Shown here piece after piece: positions 36,717-47,918 of a DNA stretch of 64,000 nt. Every line of letters starts with the position of its first letter. The stretch's first letter is position 1. The position numbers and the translations under genes were made by a program. Source of the stretch: Inonotus obliquus (Eukaryota; Basidiomycota; Agaricomycetes; Hymenochaetales; Hymenochaetaceae); the NCBI GenBank assembly GCA_032164295.1, contig JAJHTX010000010.1, positions 1,178,001 through 1,242,000 of the forward strand, written 5' to 3'. The notes below the pieces were generated by a model. That model did no database searches. It saw nothing but the letters and a program-made list of their open reading frames with translations, and was not told the DNA's origin.

Positions 36717-38346
36717 CTAATCGGATTCCGAATCGTCTTCATTCAGCCAAACCGAGTCTATGTCGTCCAGTCCAATCGTCCCGTTCCTCCACCCCCTGCA
36801 GTCTTTAAACTTAATCTGCATCCCTTCAATGTTCCTGAGATATCCTGCAATCGTGTCTGAGAAATTCGGCGTCAACCCAGAGCAATCATTAAACCTGATG
36901 ATTTGCCCATAGGGAACGTTGATATCTGGTGGATGGTCATGGAAGACTTCAAGGTCTTCATCGAGACCCACAATGCCGCATGTAAATCGAAGCTCCAGCC
37001 TTCGAAGGACAGTCATGCACAGTTTTCCAATCAAAACGGCCACGAGCAATGGATCTTCAACACGGAAATAACCCTGATGAATTTCGCATGAGGCGAGATG
37101 AGGAAGAGTCACTACCCGCATCGAGTTCACCGAAAACGCGCCGCCGTGACGTTTAAGTCCGACGCAGCCATAAAAGGAGAGTGCTTGAAGCACTTCGGTC
37201 GATGACAGGAAGTCAAGTATCTCTGCCAAAGTGATACTATCCACCATGAGAGTGTAAACCGAGTCAAGTGCCTGGCAAAGGACGGGTGAGGAATGAAAAC
37301 GACCGTCAGACTCCGCAGCGAAGGGAGGTCGCAGGCTTCGTAAAAGTACCCATTCGAGATGTGGAGAAGTAGATGCTGGAGAGAGTTCGCCGATGCAAGG
37401 AATCCCCCTAAGGAATTAAACTCATCATTTTGACATACACCAATCTGCACCGAATTAGACCTCTCCCAACGGTGGGCCGTGGTACGAAGTTGACATCTAG
37501 GTTTTGCAGAGACGGGGTATGTCGCCTTTCCATGCCAAGCCAAACGGAGTTGCTGCGATCCCGTAGTACAGCAAGAGTACGAACACCTGCATGGCCACGC
37601 TGTCCAGGATCCGTTGAGCCATTTCTTCCTCTTCGCGTTGGTTCCAAATCTGCATCTCTTCGCGTTGGCTCCAAATCCGCAGCTCCTCCAGACGCACTTG
37701 CAGAATAAGTCCAAAGAGTGTTTGTAGGACCGGTCAACATATTCATTGGGGTTGAAACCTCGATGTTCTGCCCAGACTTTGAATGAGGTGCTGTTCCTAA
37801 CCCAGCCGCGGTACCCTATTTCGGCCTTCAAAGAAACGAAACGATTTCCCTCTGCAATCGCAACCATCTGCTCTGGCGTCTGACCAATCTCGAGATAATG
37901 CTCATCTCACATCTTCCGTGTTGACATCATTACCGCCCTGAACCGCTTGCATACTAGCGATAATCCCACCTTCTCCTCCAAGCCTTCCGCCGCAAAAGAG
38001 AATATCTCGGAAAGTACCTCCTCCGGTATGAGATTTATTCCATAATTCAACGCCCTCCGGGAAATGTAATCTTCGAATTGCTTTGTTCCGATGCTCATTG
38101 GTTACACGAACGCGCGAATTCCATATAGCAAGTTCCGCAGGTCTTTGAAGTACTTGAGGATGCCATAATCTGGGGATTTTCTGCCAGATGGAGTAGGTTA
38201 GCGAGAGTGACAGGAACGTGGACATCCACTTACCGCTCATCAAATGATGTTGTATAGGCAAAAACAAATGCCCACAGTTCCTCTGCTGCATGCTCGAGAT
38301 TGCGTAATACTTTGGAGAAGTCGGCGTTGCTGCACAGTGACTCCAT
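36717..38346 (-). pseudogene. F-box paralogue A, inverted and decayed
   Basis: The only copy of the family on the minus strand. Exon 1 is 38346-38234, starts MESLCSNADFSKV and ends in the usual phase-2 donor. Exon 2 carries several lesions. The region before the F-box is frameshifted. The F-box itself is readable (LIPEEVLSEIFSFAA) and then stops at a TGA where the paralogues have the Trp of KMW. A middle part around 37430-37740 is split over different frames, with a partly duplicated Glu/Asn-rich piece near 37620-37690. The last 175 codons are open and end in the family tail DEDDSESD... SESD. A CCAAT box lies on its strand at 38391-38387. No functional product is expected. Confidence 0.85.
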
Positions 38347-38813
38347 GAACGTGAACGCGTTCTGACCTGCAGCGCGATTCCACGCAATTGGCCGATGAGA
38401 AAGGGGATGATTTCCCACCAAGTGCGCAGCAACATACATAACCGGATGAAATGGAATCGACCTGGCTCACTATGTGTTTGTTGAGATATTTGTAGGTGTA
38501 GAATATTGAAAGCATGAGGTACAAAATTCACCGTATTCTCATTTCGACCACTAAGTATTGTGCATGGATCGTGTCATGCTTGTCCATAGCTGCTTCTGAT
38601 CAGCCTTGCGTTGCTAAACAAATTCACTATAATGAATGTTGAGTGGGCTGCCCTCGTGTTTCACCTCCACTTTCTCCTCACGATTTGAAAAATGGATGCT
38701 ACCTTCCCTCAGACCATTCAGACTGCTCCGACTCGGAGTGAATTTATATTTCTGGATTACTCACCGTGGGAACAACATGAGACGAGCTTTCACGCGATTC
38801 ACGTGCATAGCTG

Positions 38814-39810
38814 TGGTGACTGGCAACGCCCTATCAAAAATCGTGCGTTCCCACGGCCTCGCTTAGAGAAGCCGCGAGGATGCCGAGTCATGGGAGTTCT
38901 CCATTTCTTGAATTTGCATGTTCCACCCCACACATCAAATAAATGGTTATTATTTCTTCATGGTTGGGGGTTTTTGATCCACTAGATCATTATTTTTTGA
39001 AGGGAATTTGAGATTTTCGAAAATCTCACAAGATATCCACTATTTACATGTGTTTTCTCAAGAAGTAAGCCGAGTCTTGGAAATGTTTTTTGAAGGATTT
39101 GATGTAATGGCATGAAAAAGTGTATTGATATATTGAGCACAGAGATTCAACATGGGAATGGATTATAACAATGGCAATTCGGTCGCAACTCACATCAGGA
39201 ACAAGTACAGAAAAGGGAAGAAACGTTCACGTGACATGATAGAGCCATGCAAACCCGGACCTCAGAAAATGCAAAAAAAAATACAAAATTATATTCTTCG
39301 AGCAAACATTAATTCTGTTAGTACTAATGTGTGCTATTGGTGGACTACATTTCCAGCATTCAGTCTGAACCCAGTCAATAAAAGGTAATAACCCTGCCAA
39401 TAATGAGTTGAGCACAATACAACTCCTCAGATTAGCACTATTGCATGAAGGACATGGACTCAGAGTTGCTGTATGCCATTTGGGCATACAGAAGATTCCT
39501 CAGTATAATGTGTGAATGTATGCTGAGTATATGCTATACCAGAATGACCAGATACCACTTGTTGAACTTGAGTTTGGGTAGTAAGTTATTATTATTCATC
39601 GAAGATGTGCCTGATTCTCTGGAGTACTAGTACAATAGTTTTCTGGCTCATTATTAGCATTTTTTTCACTTCCGTAGCGTGATGAATGCTGGACTCAGGA
39701 GCTACAAAAGTGGTGTCGGCTATTCCTCACACTTTTCTATATATGGTAGGAGTTCAATCTCCGAAATAGACTTACGGGATCTCCCGGACCATAGGGATTG
39801 CCAGTCACCA
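38814..39810. mobile_element. 997-bp non-autonomous DNA transposon upstream of F-box gene B
   Basis: The ends are perfect 13-bp inverted repeats, TGGTGACTGGCAA at 38814-38826 and its complement at 39798-39810; homology continues imperfectly inward to CCCTAT. A 7-bp direct repeat, ATAGCTG, flanks the element at 38807-38813 and 39811-39817 and reads as a target-site duplication. Its interior is AT-rich and unlike its surroundings. The longest frame inside (39227-39487, minus) has no recognisable transposase motif, so I call it non-autonomous. DNA on both sides resembles the uninterrupted upstream region of paralogue G (about 52270-52580). The superfamily is uncertain; the duplication length is close to the 8 bp of hAT elements. 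Confidence 0.75.
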
Positions 39811-39889
39811 ATAGCTGACTCGACCTCGACTCTCTTTTTCACAGTCAAAGAGTTGATACGGACCCAACTACATCGAGTCGCTCTTCAAC

Positions 39890-41533
39890 ATGATTGTTTG
39901 CAAGACGAAAGTAATTGTCACTCTCGAGCAGGTTGCAGCGGAACTGTCGGCGCTGGTCGACCAGTGCACATCACCATTCAATGAGCAGTAGGTGGATGTC
40001 TGCACTAGCGAGCGAGATTCTTACTGACCTACTTCATCAGCGAGAACGAAAAGATCCAAGATCCCGACGTCTTCAAGGTTCTAAAAGACATGCGGAGACT
40101 GCACAGATCATCGCTCGACTCGTTTCTTGCAGTCCAGGCATTCATCGCGACTATGAACGTCAGTATGAAGAGATTCGCGAAGAGCATCAAGGAATTTGAG
40201 AACAACATCTCCCGGAGGGCGCTAAATTATGGACTAAGCCTCATCCCGGATGAGCTGCTTTCAGAGATATTTGCTTTCGCCGGGAAAAGCTTAGAGGAGA
40301 AGATGGGGTTATCGCTGGTATGCAGGCGGTTCAGGGCGGTAATGTTGTCAACACGGAAGATGTGGGACGGGCATTGTCTCAAGATTGGTCAGGCACCAGA
40401 AGAGCAAGTCACGATTGCAGAGGGGAATCGTTTCGATTCATTGAAGGCCGTCGTTCGAGGGCGCAGGGCGGTCAGGTACGGCAACGCGTACTGTGTTTGG
40501 GCCAGAAGACGAAAGGCTCGACCCCGAGGAGTACATCGACCGGTTCTACAAACGCTCTTTGGACTTCATCTTGACATTGCCTCTGGAGGAGCTGCGGATT
40601 TATGACCTACCCAAAGAAGACTCCCAACGGACCCTAGACAGCGTGGCCATGCGGCGTATTCGAACTCTGGTGATATTGACCGGCGACAACCCCGTTTTGC
40701 GTTCCTTCGAAAGGCGACATACTCCGTCCCTACAAAACCTAGAAGTTGACTTCATACCAAGACCAACTGTTGCGGGAGATCTGATCAGGTGCAAATTGGT
40801 CCGTATTCAGGATGATGAGCTGGATTCGTTGAGGAAATTCCTTGCATCGGCGAACTCTCTCCAGCATCTACTTCTTTTCCTTTCGAGCAGGCACTTTTAC
40901 GAAGTCTGCGACCTCCCTTCTCTGCGGAATCTGGCGGTCAATTTCATACCTCATCCGTCCCTTGCGAGTCGCCTAACTCGGTTTACTTTCGAAGGCAACG
41001 ATATTGACCTGACACAGCTACTTGACTTCCTGTCTTCGACCGAAGTACTTCAGGCACTCTCCATTTATTTGAACGAAGGACATTATTGGGGAATTGACGA
41101 TCATGACGATCATGACGCTCCTGACGCCTTTTCGGTGAACTCGTTGCGGATGGTGACTCTTCCTTACCTTGCCTTCTGGGAAATTCATCAGGGCCAGTTC
41201 TGTGTCGAAGATCCATTACTCGTGGCTGCTTTCACCGCGAAACTGTTCATGCCTGTCCTTCGAAGGCTGGAGCTTCGATTTACACGTGACGTCTTGGGCT
41301 TCGGTCATCAGATCGGAGTCTTCGATGAGCATCCACCAGATATCTTCACCGTGACCCAAGGGCGACTTATCAGTATTGAAGGGTGCTCTAACGTGACGCC
41401 GAATTTCTTAAACAAAGTTGCCGGATATCTCACGGACATTGAATGTGCGCAGGTCGAGTTTCATGACTGCAGGGGGTGGAAGAATGGAACGTTTAGACTG
41501 GACAGAATAGACTCGGCTCTATTCTGGATGTAG
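39890..41533 (+). pseudogene. F-box paralogue B, one single-base frameshift
   Basis: Exon 1 is 39890-39987 (starts MIVCKTKVIVTLEQ), intron 39988-40040, exon 2 starts at 40041. The F-box reads LIPDELLSEIFAFAGKS and then VCRRFRAVMLSTRKMW, near residues 90-130. The frame breaks near 40515: B has AAGGCTCGACC where paralogue C has AAGGCCTCGACC, a one-base loss. After it the frame that starts within 40493-40605 continues the family sequence without interruption to 41533. It ends earlier than C, D and H because a TAG precedes the acidic tail; E ends the same way. With a single small lesion it may be a recent pseudogene, an allele or a base-call error. No intron can mend the frame. A 997-bp transposon lies 79 bp upstream of the start. 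Confidence 0.8.
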
Positions 41534-41699
41534 ATTCGGGCGAATCGGAATCTGATTAATCTTGTTCGGCAATATGTACTGCGTGTAATTTGTGCAGTAT
41601 CCTCATCTGCACGTATCTTGTTCAGCTTTTTCGTAGTTTCGACATAGTTAATTAACCAAGAATTACGTGAATGTATTCTTACCCTCCGAGTCTTCCGAA

Positions 41700-42430
41700 A
41701 TTTCCTCCTCACTTCAGCCGCGATCTCCTCACATCATGTATCTCATCACGCTGCTTCTGATCAAAGTCAGAAAATGCAATGTGTTTATAGTATAAAAAGT
41801 GCTTGAAGTGAATGACATCGGGCTTCACTCGAAAGAAGATAAGTTTATAGGGCGAATGGTGAATGGACGGCCATCGTCGAATCTGAACACGTGTAAATAG
41901 GAATGAATGAGATTGTTGGGTGACATGGACGACTAGGACATTGAAAAAGGACAGGCAGCATGCGAACGTCCGCATGGATCGGCTGGCTCTCCACTCCCGG
42001 GTCGGCGCTTTCAAATTCTTCTCCAGGCGCGATGCAGAGGACTATGCAGAAGAAAGCTTGTATCTTGAAGCCACGCTTCGAATATTAATCCTATAGGCTC
42101 TGAGTATCCTTTGATCGTGCGGCGATCCTATCAGCCCCGACTCGGACTCGGATTCGGATACACAGGTGTAGTATCTTGGTAATACTAGATGTACTATCAC
42201 AGATCCACGGACTCACGGAATCGTGGAATTAAAGGCGGTGATTTCATCACATCAAACCAGCGTATAGGTGTACTTATAGAATAGTATTTCCGTTGATAAT
42301 GATACTTATATTGAGCGGACAGGATTGATCGCTGACATTACGCACTGGAGCATTCCCGTATTCCCGCATCACTATCTTCTAAATCATATCATCTCCCACG
42401 CGTACGGACATGCATGCGGCACGCATCGAC
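41700..42430. repeat. Duplicated intergenic segment, copy 1
   Basis: The segment downstream of B is repeated downstream of H at about 56990-58080. Shared phrases include AAGTGAATGACATCGG/AAGTGGATGACATCGG, GTCGAATCTG, CAATCCTATAGGC-like sequence, GATTGATCGCTGACATTAC-like sequence and GTATTCCCGCATCAC. A weaker third copy of the first 150 bp follows E at about 49710-49850. The copies drift by substitutions and small indels, so they were duplicated along with the genes and not recently. Confidence 0.7.
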
Positions 42431-43265
42431 GATACAAGTGCCAAGAAGAATAGGGGGGATGGAAACATCCCGGTCGGTACCAGTGCCTGCGCCGATTCGA
42501 TTCCTTTCAAGATTACCCTATTGAAGTGCACCCAATGAGTGAATCTGGATAACATTGATTTGCAGTACTCGAATTGACGTTCCAAGAAGCATTGGCACAA
42601 ATCGAAGTCCATGCACATGCAAAGTTACTTATTGTGTATGTAATCGAAGTCTTTCGCCGTGCTTTACTTTGTCCCATGAGTTGAGTAGCGCGGGTCCAAG
42701 CTATAGCCTCGGATCTGGAGGATCAAATTCATCCGGATACCGTTGTGGATGTGTTGAGGCAAAGCAGAGGCAGGACGTCATTGCATGCTTGGCTATACTG
42801 AAGAACTCCGAAACAGAAGGTAGACTTGAGAAACGAATTCTCACATGAGGCTGTGATCCAGAACGTTCTTCTAGGTCATTCGGTCTCCAACTTCCGGCCA
42901 GGGAATTGCTTATATCACCCGCTTTGCTGCGCAGGCAATACAATGAAAGGACCTGTAGAAGACAGCATGGTGGATTCTTGTACGATAATAGGCTAGGGAT
43001 GGAGTTTGATAAGTGAGGAATTGAGCGGCCCACCTCTTTCATAAGAGAAGTGGCGATATCAAGGCCTCTCAGAGGTCAGGAGGCCACAAAACAGGTTAAC
43101 TTGAAGAATCAAGATAGCTTGAAAAGGGGTATCACACGATACGTAGATCTCTTTGGTTCCTTCACCCGACAGAGTAACCGAACATACGCTTGCGCCTCGC
43201 AAGTTGGGTGCAAAGCCAGATAGGAAAGAAAGTGTGAAAAGCCGCCAATGAGAATCGCAAGCTGA

Positions 43266-43290
43266 CCAATCAGACGAAGAGCTTCACGTG
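43266..43290 (+). promoter_or_regulatory. CCAAT + CACGTG promoter module of F-box gene C
   Basis: CCAAT at 43266-43270 and CACGTG at 43285-43290 lie 75-79 and 55-60 bp upstream of the ATG at 43345. The same pair, with the phrase GACCAATCAG and then CTTCACGTGC, occurs at 36475-36497 and at 50019-50041, in flanks that have otherwise diverged. CCAAT is the site of the HAP/NF-Y complex and CACGTG that of bHLH factors; their use here is inferred. Confidence 0.6.
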
Positions 43291-43344
43291 CCGCGAAGAA
43301 CTGTAACCGCTGCTCCGACCGACAGAACGCGTCCACGTTCATTC

Positions 43345-44943
43345 ATGGAGTCACCGTGTAGCAACACGGACTTCTCCAAAGTATTCCACAATCTCGAGAA
43401 TGCAGCAGTGGAACTGTGGGCATTCGTTGATCGCTGTACAACATCATCTGATGAGCGGTAAGAGGGTGTCCACGTTTTTGCCACTCTCGCTCACCGACCT
43501 CATCCTAGTGAAGCGCTGGATTACGACGTTTCCAAGTACTTAAAAGACATGCGGAACTTGCTACGCGGCACTCGCTCGTTCGTGAAGGCCATGAATATCA
43601 GAGCAAAGCAATTTGATGGCCACATATCCCGGACGGCGCTGAATTATGGACTGAATCTCATACCGGATGAGGTGCTTTCCGAGATATTCTCTTTTGCGGC
43701 GGAAAGATTGGAGGAGAAGGTGGGATTATCTCTGGTATGCAAGCGGTTCAGGAGTGTAATGATGTCGATGCGGAAGATGTGGGATGGGCATTATCTCGAG
43801 ATGGGTCAGACACCGGAGCAGATGGTCGCGATTACAGAGGGAAATCGTTTCGATTCGTTGAAGGCTGTCATCTGCGCGCGTTATGCGGCTATCGACATCT
43901 CCGATTACTATACTTGGGCTATTAGACAAGGCCTCGACCCCGAGGAATGGCTCGACCCCGACGATTTTTTCGACCGGTTCTATAAACGCTCGTTGGACTT
44001 TATTCTGCCATTGCGTCTGGAGGAGCTGCAGATTCTAAGCATAAACGAAGACGAAGAAGTGATTCGACGAATCCTAGACAGCGTATCCATGCAGAGTGTT
44101 CGTACTCTGATGATGCATAACTGCCGCAACACTGTTTTGCATTCCTTCGAAAGGCAGCATACCCCGTCGCTAGAAAACCTGGATGTCGACTTCGTGCCAG
44201 GATCCGCTGTTGGGAGAGATCTGATCAGGTGCAAATTGTCTGATATTAAAAATCATGAGCTGGATTCGTTGAGGGAATTCCTTGCATCGGCGAACGCTCT
44301 CCAGTACTTGCTTCTCTTCATTCGGAACGGACGCTTTTACGAAGCCTGCGACATCCCCTCGCTACGGAGTCTGGAGGTCAATTTCACTCCTCATCCGTCC
44401 TTTGCCAGACACTTGACCCGGTTTACACTCTTATGGACCAATCGTACTACTTTGCTAGGGTTACTCGCCTTCCTATCATCGACCGAAGCGCTTCAAGCAC
44501 TCTCCATTTGTAGCAACGCAGGACTTGATGATCGCGGTATTTCTGATGCGAGTTCAGTGGACTCGATGCGGGTGGTTGCTCTTCCTTACCTCGCCTCATG
44601 CGAAATTCATCAGGGCGAATTCCGTGTCAGGAATCCATTGCTCGTGGGCGTTTTGGCCGGGAAACTGAGCATGCCTGTCCTACGAAGACTGGACCTCCGA
44701 TTTTCAGGTTACAGACTGTTTTCGTTGGAGGAAGGCAAGCGATTCGATGACGATCCACCAGCTACTATAACCCATGGGAGATTTATTATCTTCAAGGCGC
44801 TCGATAAGCTGACGTCGAAACTCATAAAGAGAATTGCTGGATATCTGACGGACATCGGATCTGGAGAGACCCTGGTTGAGTTTTATAACTGTAGTGGGTG
44901 GAGGAACGAGATATTTGGACTGGCCGAAGTAGTTTCGGGGTGA
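43345..44943 (+). CDS. F-box protein, paralogue C (intact)
   Basis: Probable substrate receptor of an SCF ubiquitin ligase; the F-box would bind Skp1 and the C-terminal part the target. Exon 1 is 43345-43457, intron 43458-43508 (phase 2), exon 2 43509-44943, giving 515 residues. The short first exon encodes MESPCSNTDFSKVFHNLENAA. The F-box lies near residues 85-130: LIPDEVLSEIFSFAAERL, then SLVCKRFRSVMMSMRKMW. The rest, about 380 residues, shows repeated hydrophobic segments such as HTPSLENLDVDFVPG, LDSLREFLASANALQYLLLF, CDIPSLRSLEVNF and MPVLRRLDLRF, spaced like degenerate LRRs. The C-terminus GLAEVVSG lacks the acidic tail of D and H. The segment after EGNRFDSLKA is long here and contains a duplicated LDPEEWLDPDDF. 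Confidence 0.85.
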
Positions 44944-45184
44944 CCAACTGACTATGAGACGATACCTTGCATTATTGTCTCAACCTCTCAACTTCTGTCA
45001 TGCGTATATCATGCCCAGTTTTGTCCTACTGGTTCTGTTGCAATACAGCGACAAGAACATCATTAGACCTTCCTCTTCCTTCTGTAAGTCCTTTAGCCTC
45101 ATCCTGACTGCTCAAGTTCTGAGTTTATCTTTTCGTGCTATTCAAACATCTATTACTGTAGCAAACGGATCAGACTAGAACGCA

Positions 45185-45618
45185 TCAATGATGACAAAGA
45201 GTAAACTAAAAAGGAAGTTTGAACAAATAAGGAGCAACTCCCATTAATGAAGCCGTACCGAACAATGTGCTACTATATCACCACTGCATTAGGCTGCGAC
45301 CTAACCTAAGATTCAAATCCTCTTTTCTGACTGCATCCACGATGGTAGTGTACAAGATACAGAAGTTACAGTTGGACGACCTAAGGCTAAGGGAAGGAGA
45401 AGATTACAGTGTAGTACATCGTACAAATGCATGTTGAGTCGAGGTAAGAGAATATGAGATCTATTTGGATGAGAAGCGAAGTTCTGAATTCACACCAAGC
45501 GCCCTGGCTTGAACCAGTTATGACTCATAAGCCTGTCTACTATCCGAATAGTTCTTGAGATGAAGGTTCGTAGGAACTTATCCATCGACGCCCACCATCC
45601 CCAGTGCTACTCATCAAG
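45185..45618 (+). repeat. Upstream duplicated segment of gene D
   Basis: About 430 bp directly upstream of D are repeated upstream of E at 47478-47918. Long matches include GCCGTACCGAACAATGTGCTA, CGACCTAAGGCTAAGGGAAG and ACCAAGCGCCCTGGCTTGAA-like runs, continuing without break into exon 1. The two are clearly more alike than any other pair of flanks in the array, so D and E are the youngest duplicates. Confidence 0.8.
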
Positions 45619-47250
45619 ATGAGCGATTCCAAGCCCGAGACTGGAGCAGAGCTGTTGGCATTCATGGACAAGTGCGCAGCAACATTTTATGAGTAGTAAG
45701 TCAATGCCCACAGTATTACTGTCGAGATTACATCATTACTATCGCTAACCTACGCCTTCAGCGAGAGCGAAAAAATCCAAGATCCCGATGTCGCCAAGAT
45801 TATACAAGACATGCGGAGGCTGAAGGGATCGTCGCTGGACTCGCTACATGCACTCCAGGCATTCATCGATACCATGAATACCAGGATGAAGGGATTCGCG
45901 GAACTCACCGAGCAATTTGAGGACCACATCTCCCGGAAAGCGCTGAATTACGGACTAAGCCACATCCCGGATGACGCGCTTCTCGAGATATTTACTTTCG
46001 CCGCAGAAAGTCTGGAGGAAAAGGTGGGATTATCACTGGTATGCAGGAGGTTCAGGAAGGTAATGATGTCGACGCGGAAGATGTGGGATGGACATTGTCT
46101 TGAGAGCCGTCAGACACCGGAGCAGATGGTTGCGATTGCGGAGGGAAATCGTTTCGATTCGTTGAAGGCTACCATCTGCGATCGTCGTTGGGCTAGCAGT
46201 TCCGGGAACTTCGATTGGACCAGAAAGCAAGCGCAAGTCCCAGAGGAAGTTGTCGACCGGTTCTACAAACACTCGTTGGACTTTATCCTGCCATTACATC
46301 TGGAGGAGCTGCAGATTTATGACCTAGCCGACGAAGAAACGGACCAACAGATCCTAGACAGTGTCGCCATGCAGAGTGTTCGGACTCTGATGATGCGGAA
46401 CAGCGGAAACCCCGTTTTGCGTTCCTTCGAAAGGCGGCATACTCCGTCGCTACGAACCCTAGATGTCAACTTCGTACCAGGACCCACCGTCGGGAGAGGT
46501 CTGATTGGGTGCAAACTGTTCAATGTTATAGATGATCAGCTGGATTCTTTGAGGGAATTCCTTGCATCGGCGAACTCTCTCCAGAGCCTACTTCTTCACA
46601 TTTCGGACGACTGGCGCTTTTACGAAGCCTGCGACCTCCCTTCGCTGCGGAGTCTAGCGGTCAATTTCACTCCCCATCTGTCCTTTGTCAGACACCTAAC
46701 TCGGTTTTCATTCTTATGGTCCAGTGGTCCTACTTTGACAGAGTTACTTGACCTCCTGTCATCGATCGAAGTGCTCCAAGCACTCCTCATTAGTAGGAAC
46801 GGAGGAATTTATGATGGCGGCACTCCTGATGCGAGTTCGTTGCAGGTGGTGACTCTTCCTTACCTCGCCTCTTTCAAAATTCATCAGGGCTTTTTCCGTG
46901 TCGGACATCCATTACTCTTGCACACATTGTCCACAAGGCTGCGCATGCCGGTCCTTCGAAGGCTGGAGCTTCGATTTAGTTTGGGCTCGGAGGGCTTCTA
47001 TGACGCCATTGAAGCCTTCGATGACCATCCACCAGACATCGTCAGCGTGCCCCAAGGGCGTCTGGTCCACATTTCAGACCTTTGGAACGCGACGCCCAAA
47101 TTCATACACACGCTCGCCGGATATTTCACGAGTATTGAAGGGATGCAGATCGAGTTTGACGAGTGTCGTGGGTGGACGAATGGGACGCTTAGACTGGACG
47201 AACTAGATTCGGACTTCATGCCAGATTCGTCCGAATCGGAATCCGATTAA
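45619..47250 (+). CDS. F-box protein, paralogue D (intact)
   Basis: Intact member of the array, 521 residues. Exon 1 is 45619-45695 and encodes MSDSKPETGAELLAFMDKC, a first exon shared only with E. Intron 45696-45761 has CTAAC just before the acceptor. Exon 2 runs 45762-47250. The F-box reads HIPDDALLEIFTFAAESL and then SLVCRRFRKVMMSTRKMW. The LRR-like part is continuous: HTPSLRTLDVNFVPG, LREFLASANSLQSLLL, CDLPSLRSLAVNF and MPVLRRLELRF. It ends in the acidic tail SSESESD. The variable stretch after EGNRFDSLKA differs strongly from C and H. SCF adaptor function is inferred from the F-box. Confidence 0.87.
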
Positions 47251-47477
47251 TCTTTTCCAGAAATGCGTACTTTCGTATGAGTTGTATACAGCTTCCTCGT
47301 CTCAATCTCTTGCACGTGTCGTGTCGAGCAGTTTCAGTAGGTTCGACGTAGCTAATGCCTTGCACAACTGAAAAATTAGGTGATTGTATTCTTGCCATCT
47401 TCCCACCTTTAGCCTCCCCTCTCCCCTTAGGCCTTCCTCTTCCTTCTGAAACTGAATCGAATGAATGGGATCCTTAT

Positions 47478-47918
47478 CAATGATGACAAAAGGTAAACAA
47501 AAAAGGAAGTTTGAACAAATAAGAAGCAACTCTCATTAATATTAATGAAGCCGTACCGAACAATGTGCTATTTTATCACCAATGAGTTTGGCCAGTCAGT
47601 GCCACCTAAGACTCAAATCGTCTTTTCTGACTGCGCCTACGATGACAGTGTACAAGGACACAGAAGTTACAGTGGACGACCTAAGGCTAAGGGAAGGAGA
47701 AGATTTCAGTGTAGTACATCGCACAAATGCGTGTCAAGTCGAGGTAAGAGAATATACGATCTAATTGGATGAAAAGCGAAGTTCTGAATTCACACCAAGC
47801 GCCCTGGCTTGAACCAGCTATGACTCATATGCTTGTCTACTATCCGACTAGTTCTTGAGATGAAGGTTCGTAGGAACTTATCCATCGACGCCCACCATCC
47901 CCAGTGCTACTCATCAAG
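47478..47918 (+). repeat. Upstream duplicated segment of pseudogene E
   Basis: Second copy of the D upstream segment (45185-45618). It carries a few substitutions and short indels, for example an extra TATTAA near 47540 and a diverged stretch near 47580-47600. It runs directly into exon 1 of E. Confidence 0.8.

Noticed and set aside
40440..40520. An intron to explain the frameshift in F-box B
   Set aside because: The only GT..AG pair there is 30 nt, a multiple of three, and cannot change the frame.
43980..44234. Repeated minus-strand frames opposite each F-box gene
   Set aside because: They are antisense shadows conserved only because the sense strand is; the same shadow recurs at each paralogue.
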